Part shown: positions 35,320 through 47,009 of the stretch, piece by piece | How the letters are laid out: every line of letters starts with the position of its first letter | Position numbering within the stretch: position 1 is the first letter of the stretch | Assembly (NCBI GenBank): GCA_031382085.1 | Contig: JANMYM010000027.1 | Location: 106,085 to 170,084, forward strand | Direction of reading: 5' to 3' | From: UBA964 sp031382085 | GTDB taxonomy: Bacteria; Pseudomonadota; Gammaproteobacteria; Steroidobacterales; Steroidobacteraceae | DNA: 64,000 bases | Notes under the pieces: model-generated | Databases searched by the model: none | Told to the model about the DNA's origin: nothing | What the model saw: the letters and a program-made list of their open reading frames with translations, nothing else | Translations under genes and position numbers: made by a program

Positions 35320-36831
35320 CTAGACCCCCTGACCCTGCAAAAGTTCACGCCATCGCCGCCAGCCGCAAGCCAGCAGCATTGCAGCGCAAAAACCCAATAC
35401 CCCAAAGTTCCCGCTGCGCGCGAATGGCGTCAAGCCCTTGAGCGGCGTTAGTTTCGACCTCAGTACCGAGGGTTGAAACTCGGGGGCCTGCGCAACCACT
35501 GTTCCGAAAGGATCGACCACCACCGACACACCATCGTTGGCAGCCCGCACCAGGTAGCGCCGGGCCTCCATGGCGCGCAGTCTGGAGATCTGCAAATGCT
35601 GATAACGGGCACTGGAAGCGCCGAACCAGGCGTCGTTAGTCACATTGATGAGTGCGGTTGCCGTTGCCAGTGCCGGCAACTGGGTCGAGGCATAGGCATC
35701 TTCATAGCAGACGCTGGCCGAAATCAACAGCCCTGCGGCCGGCAGCGGCGATTGCTCCGCCGCGCCGTGGGTAAAATCGGAATAAGGCAAGCTCATCAGT
35801 CGCAGCCAGTTGCGGACAAACTTTGGTACCGGGAAGAATTCGGCAAACGGCACCAGATGGTGCTTGTCATACCAGCGCACGCCGTTGTCCAGCGCCAGCA
35901 CCGAGTTGTAATAGTTCTTTTCCTGGTCGTCGGCCCGCAGCGCACCCATCACGATAGCGGACCCGTGCGCCTGAGCCTCATCATACAGCGCGCTAAAATA
36001 GCCGCCGAGATTATTCACCAGGTCAGGAGCCGCCGCTTCGGGCCAGACGATGAGCGGCGTGCCGAAGGCGCTGCGCGTGAGATCTCGATAGCGTTTCAAG
36101 GTCGCGTCATGATTTTTCGTCAGCCATTTCTCATCCTGCGGGATTGCGCCCTGAATAATGGCAACGCCAACATCGCGGCCAGCAGCCGTGGACCAGGGAA
36201 TCGCGGACAGGAATTGCCCGGTCAGCACGATTGCCAGCAACAACGCCAGTGCGGCGATTCGTTGCCGCAGCACCGGGCGTCCGACCATGACAACCACGGT
36301 GCCGGCGATCACCAGACACGCGAGCGTGATGCCATACATGCCGACAACGGGCGCCAGTCCCGCCAGCGGCGAATCGGTCTGCGAATACCCGAGCGACAGC
36401 CACGAAAAGCCTGACAGCAACCAGCCACGTAACCACTCGACTGCGGTCCAGAGCGCGGGCACCCACAACAAGGCGAACATCGGCAGTGAACGCACGCGCC
36501 AGCGGACCGCCACCCATCCTAACAAAGCCTGGTAGAGACTCATGATGGCAACCAGCGCAAGCATCAACGTGACAGCGAGCCAGATCGGCGCCTGGCCGAA
36601 ACCGTGGATGCTGACATAAAGCCAATAGGTTCCAACGCCGAATTGGCCTGCGGCGAACCAGAATCCACGCCATGCCGCGGCGCGCGGCGCGCAACCCACC
36701 CACAAAGCCATCTGGACGGCTGGCACCAACCAGGCCAGCCACCAGTAGTTAAAGGGTGCAAAGGCGAGCGGCATGGCCGCGCCGGCGATCAGCGCCAGCA
36801 AACCCGCTCGCCAGCCCGTGATGCGCGTCAT
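35320..36831 (-). CDS. lnt: apolipoprotein N-acyltransferase
   Basis: Lnt adds the third acyl chain to outer-membrane lipoproteins. The 503-residue protein has an N-terminal set of about seven membrane helices, then a periplasmic nitrilase-like domain. The catalytic Glu is in IVWPEAAAP, Lys in YDKHHLVPFAEFFP and Cys in SASVCYEDAY. A last helix near the C-terminus (GNFGVLGFCAAMLLACGW) closes it. It follows corC by 12 bp, the standard miaB-phoH-ybeY-corC-lnt order. Confidence 0.95.
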   Translation of the reverse strand: MTRITGWRAGLLALIAGAAMPLAFAPFNYWWLAWLVPAVQMALWVGCAPRAAAWRGFWFAAGQFGVGTYWLYVSIHGFGQAPIWLAVTLMLALVAIMSLYQALLGWVAVRWRVRSLPMFALLWVPALWTAVEWLRGWLLSGFSWLSLGYSQTDSPLAGLAPVVGMYGITLACLVIAGTVVVMVGRPVLRQRIAALALLLAIVLTGQFLSAIPWSTAAGRDVGVAIIQGAIPQDEKWLTKNHDATLKRYRDLTRSAFGTPLIVWPEAAAPDLVNNLGGYFSALYDEAQAHGSAIVMGALRADDQEKNYYNSVLALDNGVRWYDKHHLVPFAEFFPVPKFVRNWLRLMSLPYSDFTHGAAEQSPLPAAGLLISASVCYEDAYASTQLPALATATALINVTNDAWFGASSARYQHLQISRLRAMEARRYLVRAANDGVSVVVDPFGTVVAQAPEFQPSVLRSKLTPLKGLTPFARSGNFGVLGFCAAMLLACGWRRWRELLQGQGV

Positions 36832-36843
36832 CCTGGGCCCTGG

Positions 36844-37728
36844 TCAGCCAGCAGACTCGCCGTCTGCGGGCAGCCGAATATCGCGCGGTGCAAACAGGCG
36901 TAGCGTATCCACGCGCCGGCGATCAGCACGCGCAACCTTGAATTCGAATCCTTCGATAGTCACTGCTTCGCCACGGCGCGGCAGCCGGCCGAGTTGTTTG
37001 ATGACGAGGCCCGCGATGGTGTCGAACTCGTCGTCCGCCAGCGTGGTGGAAAAATACCGGTTGAATTCCTCGATCGGTGTCGCGCCCCGCACCGAAAAAT
37101 TGCGGGCATCTTCACGCCGGATATTGGTCTCGTCTTCGTCATCGAATTCGTCGTCAATTTCGCCGACGATCTGCTCGAGCGCATCCTCAATGGTCACCAG
37201 GCCCGAGACGCCACCGTACTCATCCACCACGATCGCCATGTGGTTGCGATTGCGGCGAAATTCCTTCAGCAGCACATTGACGCGCTTGGACTCCGGCACG
37301 AACACGGCCGGTCGCATGCACTCGCGGATGTCAAAGCGGTTTTCCGACGGTTCTTCGCCGGCAAACACGCGCAGCAGGTCCTTGGCTAACAAAATGCCGA
37401 CGACGTCGTCGCGATCCGCATCCATGACCGGGAACCGAGAATGCCCGGACTCCAGCACGGCCGGCACCAGTTTCTCGGACGGATCATCACGGCGCACGAA
37501 GATCATCTGCGCGCGCGGCACCATGATGTCGCGCACCTGGATATCCGCAACTTCCAGCACGCCGAGCAGCATCTCCAGCGCTTCGGAATCGACCAGGCCG
37601 CGCTCATGTGCATCGCGCAAATGTTCGACCAGCTCGGCGCGATCCTGCGGCTCGCCGGACAGTGCCTGCGACACCCGTCGCAGCCAGGTGCCGGTTCTCG
37701 AATTATCGGTCGACACGGGGTTCGCCAT
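36844..37728 (-). CDS. corC: CorC/HlyC-family CBS-domain protein
   Basis: CorC (YbeX) has roles in magnesium/cobalt efflux and ribosome biogenesis in related bacteria. The 294-residue protein has two CBS domains (about 70-190; MVPRAQMIFV, HSRFPVMDADRDDVVGIL, VVDEYGGVSGLVTIEDALEQ) and the C-terminal transporter-associated domain (ARNFSVRGATPIEEFNRYF). The ATG giving MANPVSTDNSRTG matches the E. coli length (292); an upstream ATG would overlap ybeY further. It overlaps the end of ybeY by 26 bases. Confidence 0.92.
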   Translation of the reverse strand: MANPVSTDNSRTGTWLRRVSQALSGEPQDRAELVEHLRDAHERGLVDSEALEMLLGVLEVADIQVRDIMVPRAQMIFVRRDDPSEKLVPAVLESGHSRFPVMDADRDDVVGILLAKDLLRVFAGEEPSENRFDIRECMRPAVFVPESKRVNVLLKEFRRNRNHMAIVVDEYGGVSGLVTIEDALEQIVGEIDDEFDDEDETNIRREDARNFSVRGATPIEEFNRYFSTTLADDEFDTIAGLVIKQLGRLPRRGEAVTIEGFEFKVARADRRRVDTLRLFAPRDIRLPADGESAG

Positions 37729-38218
37729 AAGGATTCTTGTAGCCGAGCGCACGCATCAGACGCACCTCGCGCCGCTCCATGCGCTCTGCATCGCGCCCGC
37801 GCTGATGATCAAAACCAAGCAAATGCAGAGTGCCGTGAATGACCATGTGCGCCCAGTGCGAGCGCAGGCTCTTGCCCTGCTGCCGTGCTTCGCGCGCGAC
37901 GACTGGCGCGCAGATCACGAGATCCCCAAGTTGACGATCCCGCAGGCGCGAGGTGCGTGGCGCTGCGAACGACAGCACGTTGGTTGGATAATCGCAGCCG
38001 CGATAGCGGCGGTTCAGGGTGCGGCCCGCACCGCTGCCCACGACCCGCAATGAAAGCTCCATGGCCTTGCGCACGCGGCCCGCGGCGCTGAGCTGCACCC
38101 AGCGGCTGATTGCACGCGGACCCGGCACGCTGCTGCGCACGCCGCTCGAGACGGCAACACGCACCGGCGCCCTGCGCGGCACGGCTGCGGCGTTAGCTGC
38201 CATTGCTCTGTCCCTCAT
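37703..38218 (-). CDS. ybeY: endoribonuclease YbeY
   Basis: YbeY is a zinc-dependent RNase needed for 16S rRNA 3' end maturation and 70S quality control. The 171-residue protein has the invariant metal site HGTLHLLGFDHQRG (HxxxHxxGxDH) and the upstream TNVLSFAAP and GDLVICAPVV strands. Its ATG overlaps the end of the phoH-like gene; an internal ATG five codons later is possible. The last codons overlap corC. Confidence 0.94.
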   Translation of the reverse strand: MRDRAMAANAAAVPRRAPVRVAVSSGVRSSVPGPRAISRWVQLSAAGRVRKAMELSLRVVGSGAGRTLNRRYRGCDYPTNVLSFAAPRTSRLRDRQLGDLVICAPVVAREARQQGKSLRSHWAHMVIHGTLHLLGFDHQRGRDAERMERREVRLMRALGYKNPYGEPRVDR

Positions 38219-39140
38219 AGGCTTCGACTATGCGTTGCACCAATGGATGACGTACAACATCCCGGGTCTCGAACCACGTGAAGACGCAGCCATTCACGCC
38301 GCGCAGCACATCGACCACATGGCGTAAACCCGAGGGCCGCCCGGTAGGCAAGTCGGTCTGTGTCACATCGCCGGTCACCACCGCCTTGGAACCGAATCCG
38401 ATGCGCGTCAGGAACATTTTCATCTGCTCGACCGTCGTATTCTGCGCCTCGTCGAGAATGATGAATGAATCGTTCAGCGACCGGCCGCGCATAAATGCAA
38501 GTGGCGCCACTTCTATGACGCCGCGCTCGATGAATTTGCCGACGCGCTCGAAACCTAACATCTCGAACAGCGCGTCGTACATCGGCCGCAGATACGGATC
38601 GATTTTCTGCGACAAGTCGCCCGGCAGGAATCCCAGGCGCTCGCCCGCCTCGACCGCCGGCCGCACCAGCACCAGACGCCGTACTTTTTCCGCCTGCAGG
38701 GCTTCGACCGCGCAGGCGACCGCCAGAAACGTCTTGCCGGTGCCCGCGGGGCCGATCCCAAAACAGAGATCGTGCTTGCGAATGTTTTCCAGATACTGCT
38801 TCTGGTTGGCGCCGCGCGCCCGGATCGAGCCGCGCGCAGTCCGCACCGTCGGGAAGTCCGCGCTGTCGTCGTCCCGCCGGCCGCTGTCAATTTCGCCCAG
38901 CGCCAGATGCACATGCTCCGGCGTCAGCTGCTCGCGCGATGTCAGCGCAAACAGGCGCCGCAACAGGGATTCTGCGCCGGCGGTGTTAGCTCCTGAAATC
39001 TGAAACAAGCCACCACGGCGCTTGAGTTCGACCGCGAGGCGTGCTTCGATCAGGCGCAGATGCTCTTCCAGCGGGCCACACAGGTTGGCCAGGCGCTGAT
39101 TGTCGGCGGGTTCGAGTGCGAACTCCCGGGCGGCGCTCAT
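38193..39140 (-). CDS. ybeZ: PhoH-like protein (YbeZ)
   Basis: This is a PhoH-family NTPase of 315 residues, partner of YbeY in RNA processing. The nucleotide-binding region has Walker A GPAGTGKTFLAVACA and Walker B SFIILDEAQNTTVEQM, then GDVTQTDLPTG. The N-terminal part (LRLIEARLAVELKRRGGLFQ) fits the KH-like region seen in YbeZ. Its ATG overlaps the miaB stop by four bases, so miaB through lnt is probably one operon. Confidence 0.93.
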   Translation of the reverse strand: MSAAREFALEPADNQRLANLCGPLEEHLRLIEARLAVELKRRGGLFQISGANTAGAESLLRRLFALTSREQLTPEHVHLALGEIDSGRRDDDSADFPTVRTARGSIRARGANQKQYLENIRKHDLCFGIGPAGTGKTFLAVACAVEALQAEKVRRLVLVRPAVEAGERLGFLPGDLSQKIDPYLRPMYDALFEMLGFERVGKFIERGVIEVAPLAFMRGRSLNDSFIILDEAQNTTVEQMKMFLTRIGFGSKAVVTGDVTQTDLPTGRPSGLRHVVDVLRGVNGCVFTWFETRDVVRHPLVQRIVEAYEGQSNGS

Positions 39141-40483
39141 CCGTTGGCCACCATCGGATCCTGCGCCAGCGTGCCGCGCAGCGTATGCGCCATGACGGTT
39201 GTGATATCCACGTCGACAAATTGATGCAGCAAAACCGCGGGCCCCGGGAAATTGACCCAGCGGCCGTTTTCGGTCTTACCAGCGAGCTCGCGAACATTCT
39301 TGCGGGCATGGCGCTCGACCAGCACGCGCTGGCGGGTTCCGACCATGCGTTCGCTGAGCACGCGCGCCTGGTCCTCGAGCTGCTGCTGCAAGCGCGCGAG
39401 GCGCTGTTTCTTTACAGCCAGTGGTACATCGTCCGGCAGACTCGCGGCCGGTGTTCCCGGGCGACGGCTGTACAGGAAGCTGAAAGACTGGTCGAATTGC
39501 GCATCGCGCACCAGCATCAACGTGGCCTCGAAATCGCGTTCGGTTTCGCCAGGAAAACCAACGATGATGTCAGTCGACACGGAAATGTCGGGCCGTACGG
39601 CGCGCAGCCTGCGCAACTTGTCCTTGTATTCAAGCGTCGTGTAGCCACGCTTCATCAAAGCTAACACGCGATCCGAGCCTGACTGCACCGGCAGGTGCAG
39701 CTGGTTCGCCAGCTTCGGCACCGAGGCAAAGGCCTCGATCAGGCTGTCGGTAAACTCAACCGGATGCGACGTCGTAAAGCGGATGCGTTGCACACCCCGG
39801 ATTGCGGCAACATGGTGAATCAAAGTGGCCAGGTCTGCCAAAGTGCCGTCCACCATGGGACCGGCATACGCGTTGACGTTCTGACCTAACAGGGTAATTT
39901 CCAGCACACCGCGCTCTGCCAGCTGGCGGACTTCGCTCAGCGTGCTGTCGAATGGACGGCTGATTTCGTCGCCGCGTGTATATGGCACTACACAGAAGCT
40001 GCAATATTTGCTGCAGCCCTCCATGATCGATACAAACGCGGATGCGCCTTGCGCGCGCGGCGCCGGCAACGCATCGAATTTTTCGATTTCTGGAAAACTG
40101 ATGTCGACGACCGTGCGGCCAGACTGGCGCAGCTCCTCGATCATTGCCGGCAGCCGATGCAGGGTCTGCGGCCCGAAGACCAGGTCAACATAGGGCGCGC
40201 GCTCTGCAATGGCATCGCCTTCCTGACTGGCCACGCAGCCACCAACGCCGATCAACAGCTGCGGCCGCAATTCCTTCAGCTGTCGCCATTCTCCCAGCAG
40301 CGAAAACACTTTGTCCTGGGCCTTTTCGCGCACCGAGCAGGTATTCATCAGCAGCAGGTCGGCCTCTTGAGGATCCGATGTGGGTTCATAACCGCCAGCC
40401 TCACGCAGTACGTCCACCATCTTGGTGGAGTCGTACTCATTCATTTGGCAGCCGAAAGTTTTGACGAATACGCGGCGGGACAT
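39137..40483 (-). CDS. miaB: tRNA-2-methylthio-N6-dimethylallyladenosine synthase
   Basis: MiaB adds the methylthio group to i6A37 in tRNA. The 448-residue enzyme has the N-terminal auxiliary cluster cysteines (KTFGCQMNEYDS, NTCSVREKA, GVGGCVASQEG). The radical-SAM cluster is CSKYCSFCVVPYTRG, followed by GQNVNAY and HLPVQSGSDRVL. A C-terminal TRAM domain ends it. ATG at 40483 (MSRRVFVKTFGC) was chosen; a TTG nine codons upstream is unneeded. Confidence 0.96.
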   Translation of the reverse strand: MSRRVFVKTFGCQMNEYDSTKMVDVLREAGGYEPTSDPQEADLLLMNTCSVREKAQDKVFSLLGEWRQLKELRPQLLIGVGGCVASQEGDAIAERAPYVDLVFGPQTLHRLPAMIEELRQSGRTVVDISFPEIEKFDALPAPRAQGASAFVSIMEGCSKYCSFCVVPYTRGDEISRPFDSTLSEVRQLAERGVLEITLLGQNVNAYAGPMVDGTLADLATLIHHVAAIRGVQRIRFTTSHPVEFTDSLIEAFASVPKLANQLHLPVQSGSDRVLALMKRGYTTLEYKDKLRRLRAVRPDISVSTDIIVGFPGETERDFEATLMLVRDAQFDQSFSFLYSRRPGTPAASLPDDVPLAVKKQRLARLQQQLEDQARVLSERMVGTRQRVLVERHARKNVRELAGKTENGRWVNFPGPAVLLHQFVDVDITTVMAHTLRGTLAQDPMVANG

Positions 40484-40608
40484 AGGGGGCGCAACTGGGG
40501 GCGCAAACAAAGCGCGAGCTTACCGTTTTCGGTGCTCGCCGGGTACCGCCGGCGGCTCAATTGAGGGCCGCCGGACGGCCTATTTTTCTTTATAAATCAA
40601 TAAGTTAC

Positions 40609-41100
40609 TTAGAATGGGATATCGTCATCGAAATCGGCTTTCTCAGTGCTCGTTTTGACCGGTTCACCATAGTCGCCGCCGCTATCGCGGGGTGCGGCAG
40701 CAGCCCGCTCGCCGCTACCGCCGCCCGAACCACCCGCGCCGCCACCACCACCACCGCCGCCGCTGCGGCTGCCAAGCATTTGCATTTCGTTGGCAACAAT
40801 TTCAGTGGTGTACCGATCGTTACCTGTCTTGTCCTGCCATTTGCGGGTCCGCAGGCGGCCCTCGATGTAGACCTGCGAGCCTTTGCGCAGGTACTCACCA
40901 GCGATTTCCGCCAACCGGCCAAACATCGCAACGCTGTGCCACTCCGTCTGCTCCTTCATCTCGCCGCTGGTCTTGTCTTTCCAGCTCTCGCTGGTTGCGA
41001 TCCGCAGGTTCGTGACCGACATACCCGAGGGCATGGCCTTGGTATCCGGGTCCTGACCCAGGTTGCCAACGATGATGACTTTGTTTACGCCTCTTGCCAT
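40609..41100 (-). CDS. ssb: single-stranded DNA-binding protein
   Basis: SSB coats single-stranded DNA in replication and repair. The 163-residue protein has the OB fold (GVNKVIIVGNLGQDPDTKAM, WHSVAMFGRLAEIAGEYLRK, YIEGRLRTRKWQDK), a nine-residue glycine run in the linker (GGGGGGGGA), and the acidic tip FDDDIPF that recruits partner proteins. The ATG is preceded by AAAGGAAAG. It diverges from uvrA as in many bacteria, but I saw no LexA box of the CTGT-N8-ACAG type in the 179-bp gap. Confidence 0.96.
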   Translation of the reverse strand: MARGVNKVIIVGNLGQDPDTKAMPSGMSVTNLRIATSESWKDKTSGEMKEQTEWHSVAMFGRLAEIAGEYLRKGSQVYIEGRLRTRKWQDKTGNDRYTTEIVANEMQMLGSRSGGGGGGGGAGGSGGGSGERAAAAPRDSGGDYGEPVKTSTEKADFDDDIPF

Positions 41101-41279
41101 GGTTCTTTCCTTTATTGACTTGCTTGGACCGCCACTCACCGTAGCGGCAACTGTTGAAACGAAGCGTAGTTTAATCGCTTGCGCGCGTCCTGCGGGTTCA
41201 GAAATTGACGCGAGCAGCCACTTATTGACGGGCTGGCTTAAAATAGCCGACTGCCCTTTGGTAACGCCTCGTTTTGCAT

Positions 41280-44114
<2,835 letters not shown>

Positions 44115-44130
44115 CTTGCGCGACTGGCCG

Positions 44131-45861
44131 TCAATACCCAGCTGCCTGCCCGTCCTTGCGGCTTTCTGATGCACCGATCCAGACGCCGGACTTCATATCG
44201 CGCCCGATGGCCTGGTAGCCGCCAAAATCGCCGTCGTTAGCCACTTTGACCTTGTGACCACGGCGCGCCAGTTCGGCCACCACGGCGGGCGCAAACCCGT
44301 GCTCCAGCACCACCTCGCCGCCGCCCGGCTCCATGGGAGTGCCGTCGGCGTCGCTGGACCCGTCGTGCCGCAGCCGCGGCGCATCGCCGGCCTCCTGCAG
44401 ATTCATGCCGAAGTCGAGATGATTGACGATGATCTGCACATGGCCCTGCGGTTGCATCGCGCCGCCCATGACGCCAAAGCTCAGGTAGGGCTTGCCATCC
44501 CGGGTCACAAACGCCGGGATGATGGTATGGAACGGCCGCTTGCCGGGTGCATAGCTGTTAGGTCTGCCGGGCGTCACATCGAATTGCTCGCCGCGGTCCT
44601 GCAGAATGAACCCCAGTCCTGGCGTCATGCCAGAACCCATGCCGCGGAAATTGCTCTGGATCAGCGACACCATGTTGCCGTCCTGGTCCGCGACGGTCAT
44701 ATAAATGGTGTCGCCGCGCAGACTGGCCGGATCGCCCGGCCTCACCTGGGGAGCCGCGTGCTGCATGTCGATCAACTTGCGTCGCTCGGCAGCGTAGGCC
44801 TTGGATAGTAATTGCGCCGGCGTCACAGTCATCGCCGCAGGTTCAGCGTAGAAGCGCGCGCGGTCTTCAAAGGCGAGTTTCTTGGCCTCGGCCAGCACAT
44901 GCAGATAATCAGCGCTGCCCGGACCCATGCCCTTCAGGTCAAAGCCTTCGAGAATATTGAGCATCTGCAGCGCGACCATGCCCTGACCATTCGGCGGCAG
45001 CTCCCAGACATCGTAGCCACGGTAATTCACGGCTACTGGCACGACCCATTCGCTGCGATGCGCTGCAAAGTCTGCGGCGCTCAGGAACCCGCCCTGCGCC
45101 TTCATGTAGGCGCCGATCCTGGCGGGGATATCGCCGCGGTAGAATGCGTCGCGTCCACCACGGGCAATTTTCGTCAACGTGTCGGCTAACAAAGGATTGC
45201 GAAAGATCTCGCCTTTGCGCGGCGTCCGGCCACTGGGCATGTACGTTTCGCGAAAGCCCGGATACTTTTCCAGGGCCCGGGCGTTGAGCTGCCAATAATA
45301 GGCAATGACTTCCGACACCGGGAAGCCGTCGCGGGCATAGCGGATCGCCGGCGCCAGCACGTCGGCCATCGGCAGACGGCCAAAGCGGCCATGCAACTGA
45401 AACCAGCCATCGACGGCACCCGGAACCGTAACAGGCAAGGGCCCGCGGGGTGGAATGCGGGTGAGGCCGTGGCGTTGCAACTCAGCTCGCAACTGCTCCA
45501 GTGTCAGACCCAGCGGCGCGCGGCCGCTCGCATTCAGACCCTGCAATTTGCCCGCCCTGGCGTCCCAGACGATTGCGAACAAATCGCCGCCAATGCCGTT
45601 ACTGGTGGGCTCCATCAAGCCGAGAGTCGCGTTAGCGGCAATCGCCGCATCGATTGCATTGCCGCCTTTTCTCATGATGTCCAGTGCGACCTGCGTCGCC
45701 AAAGGCTGGCTGGTCGCTGCCATGGCGTGGGGTGCGAATATTTCCGAGCGTGTCGCAAACTCCAGGCCCACCGGCCTGTCTGCCAGCGCGACGCGACCGC
45801 CACCAAGGAGCGTTGCCAGGAGCAATCCCACACCTGACAAAATTGCTTTTCGATTGTGCAT
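44131..45861 (-). CDS. ggt: gamma-glutamyltransferase family protein
   Basis: This periplasmic Ntn hydrolase transfers or hydrolyses gamma-glutamyl groups, for instance of glutathione. The 576-residue product has a signal peptide (ILSGVGLLLATLLGGGRVALA). The large subunit has GGNAIDAAIAANATLGLMEP and GIGGDLFAI. The self-cleavage site is in GDTIYMTVADQDGNMVSL, where Thr is the expected nucleophile; the usual following Thr is Ile here. QSNFRGMGSGM and GVMGGAMQPQGH complete the small subunit. The ATG at 45861 (GAGGG upstream) is preferred to an in-frame TTG that overlaps the GNAT stop. Confidence 0.92.
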   Translation of the reverse strand: MHNRKAILSGVGLLLATLLGGGRVALADRPVGLEFATRSEIFAPHAMAATSQPLATQVALDIMRKGGNAIDAAIAANATLGLMEPTSNGIGGDLFAIVWDARAGKLQGLNASGRAPLGLTLEQLRAELQRHGLTRIPPRGPLPVTVPGAVDGWFQLHGRFGRLPMADVLAPAIRYARDGFPVSEVIAYYWQLNARALEKYPGFRETYMPSGRTPRKGEIFRNPLLADTLTKIARGGRDAFYRGDIPARIGAYMKAQGGFLSAADFAAHRSEWVVPVAVNYRGYDVWELPPNGQGMVALQMLNILEGFDLKGMGPGSADYLHVLAEAKKLAFEDRARFYAEPAAMTVTPAQLLSKAYAAERRKLIDMQHAAPQVRPGDPASLRGDTIYMTVADQDGNMVSLIQSNFRGMGSGMTPGLGFILQDRGEQFDVTPGRPNSYAPGKRPFHTIIPAFVTRDGKPYLSFGVMGGAMQPQGHVQIIVNHLDFGMNLQEAGDAPRLRHDGSSDADGTPMEPGGGEVVLEHGFAPAVVAELARRGHKVKVANDGDFGGYQAIGRDMKSGVWIGASESRKDGQAAGY

Positions 45862-45875
45862 GCCGTGGTTGTCCC

Positions 45876-46394
45876 TCAAGTTGGCCGCCGCGCCGGGCCG
45901 GTGCTGAAACGCTGGCGAACTTCGCCGTTGACTAACCGCTCTTCAAACTTGCCGTGCGTATATTCCGCAACGACCCGCCGCCAGAAGCTGACGGCCGCTC
46001 GATTGCTTTGATGTTCGAGAATCTCCCAGCAGCCCGCGAAGCGGTCAAATATCAGCGGCGCTGCCGTCGCGCCCACACCGCCGCGACGCGCCTGGCGGCT
46101 AACAAAAAATTCCGCCATCCGATAATCGGGGCGCTGTGCCGCACCCTGTGCGTCGCCGGGCGCGACGACAGCGAATCCCGCCGGCCGATCGGCGCGCAGA
46201 ATTGTCAGCACATGAACCTTGCGGTCGGCAAACCAGCGCACGAAATGCTCCGCTGCGCCGTGGCCAATCTCACCAAGAGCTGGAAAGAGCCCGGTATGCG
46301 GCGCGGACAAGTCGTCCAGATACTCGCGGTAAATGCCTTCAATCCACACACGATCAGTCGCCACGCCGCGGGCGTCCCGTACTGCAACCGTCAT
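45876..46394 (-). CDS. GNAT family N-acetyltransferase
   Basis: The 172-residue cytosolic protein shows a GNAT-like order: an N-terminal helix (GIYREYLDDLSAP), a central strand (HVLTILRADRPAGFAVVAPG), the acetyl-CoA segment MAEFFVSRQARRGGVGATAAPLIF (Q/RxxGxG/A pattern) and a C-terminal NRAAVSFWRRVV. Substrate unknown. ATG at 46394 is preferred, because the longer frame to 46457 runs through the upstream terminator. Its stop lies 14 bp before the ggt ATG, so the two may be co-transcribed. Confidence 0.8.
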   Translation of the reverse strand: MTVAVRDARGVATDRVWIEGIYREYLDDLSAPHTGLFPALGEIGHGAAEHFVRWFADRKVHVLTILRADRPAGFAVVAPGDAQGAAQRPDYRMAEFFVSRQARRGGVGATAAPLIFDRFAGCWEILEHQSNRAAVSFWRRVVAEYTHGKFEERLVNGEVRQRFSTGPARRPT

Positions 46395-46424
46395 GACCTG
46401 TATTTGCGTATCAGCACGTCCAAT

Positions 46425-46463
46425 AAAAAAGCCCGGGCGAATGGCATTCCATCGCACCCGGGC
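46425..46463 (-). terminator. rho-independent terminator for the Ala-rich lipoprotein gene
   Basis: Read on the minus strand, GCCCGGG (46463-46457) pairs with CCCGGGC (46437-46431), and six T residues follow at 46430-46425. It lies about 25 bp after the lipoprotein stop and supports the shorter start of the GNAT gene. Confidence 0.8.
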
Positions 46464-46487
46464 TTCGTAATTTCCCTGGAAGGAATA

Positions 46488-46751
46488 TTACTGTTTCGGC
46501 GCGTCCGCAGGAACGGCAGCGGCGGCCGCGTCCGTCGCGGTCGCGGCAGCGTCCGTCGCAGTCGCGGCAGCGGTCGTGGCGGCAGCGGCAGCGTCCGTCG
46601 CGGTCGCGGCAGCGTCCGTGGCAGCAGCGGCAGCAGCGTCAGCGGCCGGAGCCATGGCGTCAGCAGCCGGAGCTGGAGCAGTTTCCTGCTTGCTGCAAGC
46701 GACCAAAGCGAGGGCCGCAATGGCGGCTGCAAGTGCAAGTTTCGTCTTCAT
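46488..46751 (-). CDS. small alanine-rich repetitive lipoprotein
   Basis: The 87-residue product starts MKTKLALAAAIAALALVACSKQ with a lipobox (LVAC, Cys19). The mature part is nearly all Ala, Thr and Asp in an irregular repeat of ATDAAA/ATATDAAA units, ending PADAPKQ. The DNA repeats too (GCGGCAGCGTCCGT-type units, 46510-46650), so length may vary by slippage. No domain is recognised; a helical outer-membrane lipoprotein is likely (inference). A terminator follows, and GGGGA lies about 10 nt before the start. Confidence 0.75.
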   Translation of the reverse strand: MKTKLALAAAIAALALVACSKQETAPAPAADAMAPAADAAAAAATDAAATATDAAAAATTAAATATDAAATATDAAAAAVPADAPKQ

Positions 46752-47009
46752 TTTCTCAGTTCCCCGAAAAGTTAATGGATTGATCGTAAATCAAACAACC
46801 TAGCTAGTTTGTCTGGCAATCGAAGGATCGCGAGCGGATTCTAAGGATAGTCGTTCCGGTTGAAAACCCGTCCAGCGAAGAATGTCTGTGTTGGGCGACA
46901 AAGCCGTTAATTCGATGCGTCCGCGCGACAGCTGTCAAGGCGGGGCCCGGCTGCGTAGAATGCTGGTAACGGCTCACGCCGCTCCGAATACCAGAAAAAC
47001 AGGGTCGTT

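Noticed and set aside
35473..36414. 313-codon open frame on the plus strand opposite lnt
   Set aside because: It is fully antisense to a confidently identified gene, rich in Arg/Gln/His, and has no family motifs; GC-rich genes often leave open antisense frames.
36773..38053. 426-codon plus-strand frame, Ser/Arg/Thr-rich, opposite corC and ybeY
   Set aside because: Its composition is that expected of the reverse frame of GC-rich genes, with no motif.
46391..46738. 115-codon Leu/Pro/Arg-rich frame overlapping the Ala-rich lipoprotein
   Set aside because: It is a frame-shifted reading of the same DNA repeats; the lipoprotein frame has the signal, lipobox and terminator.
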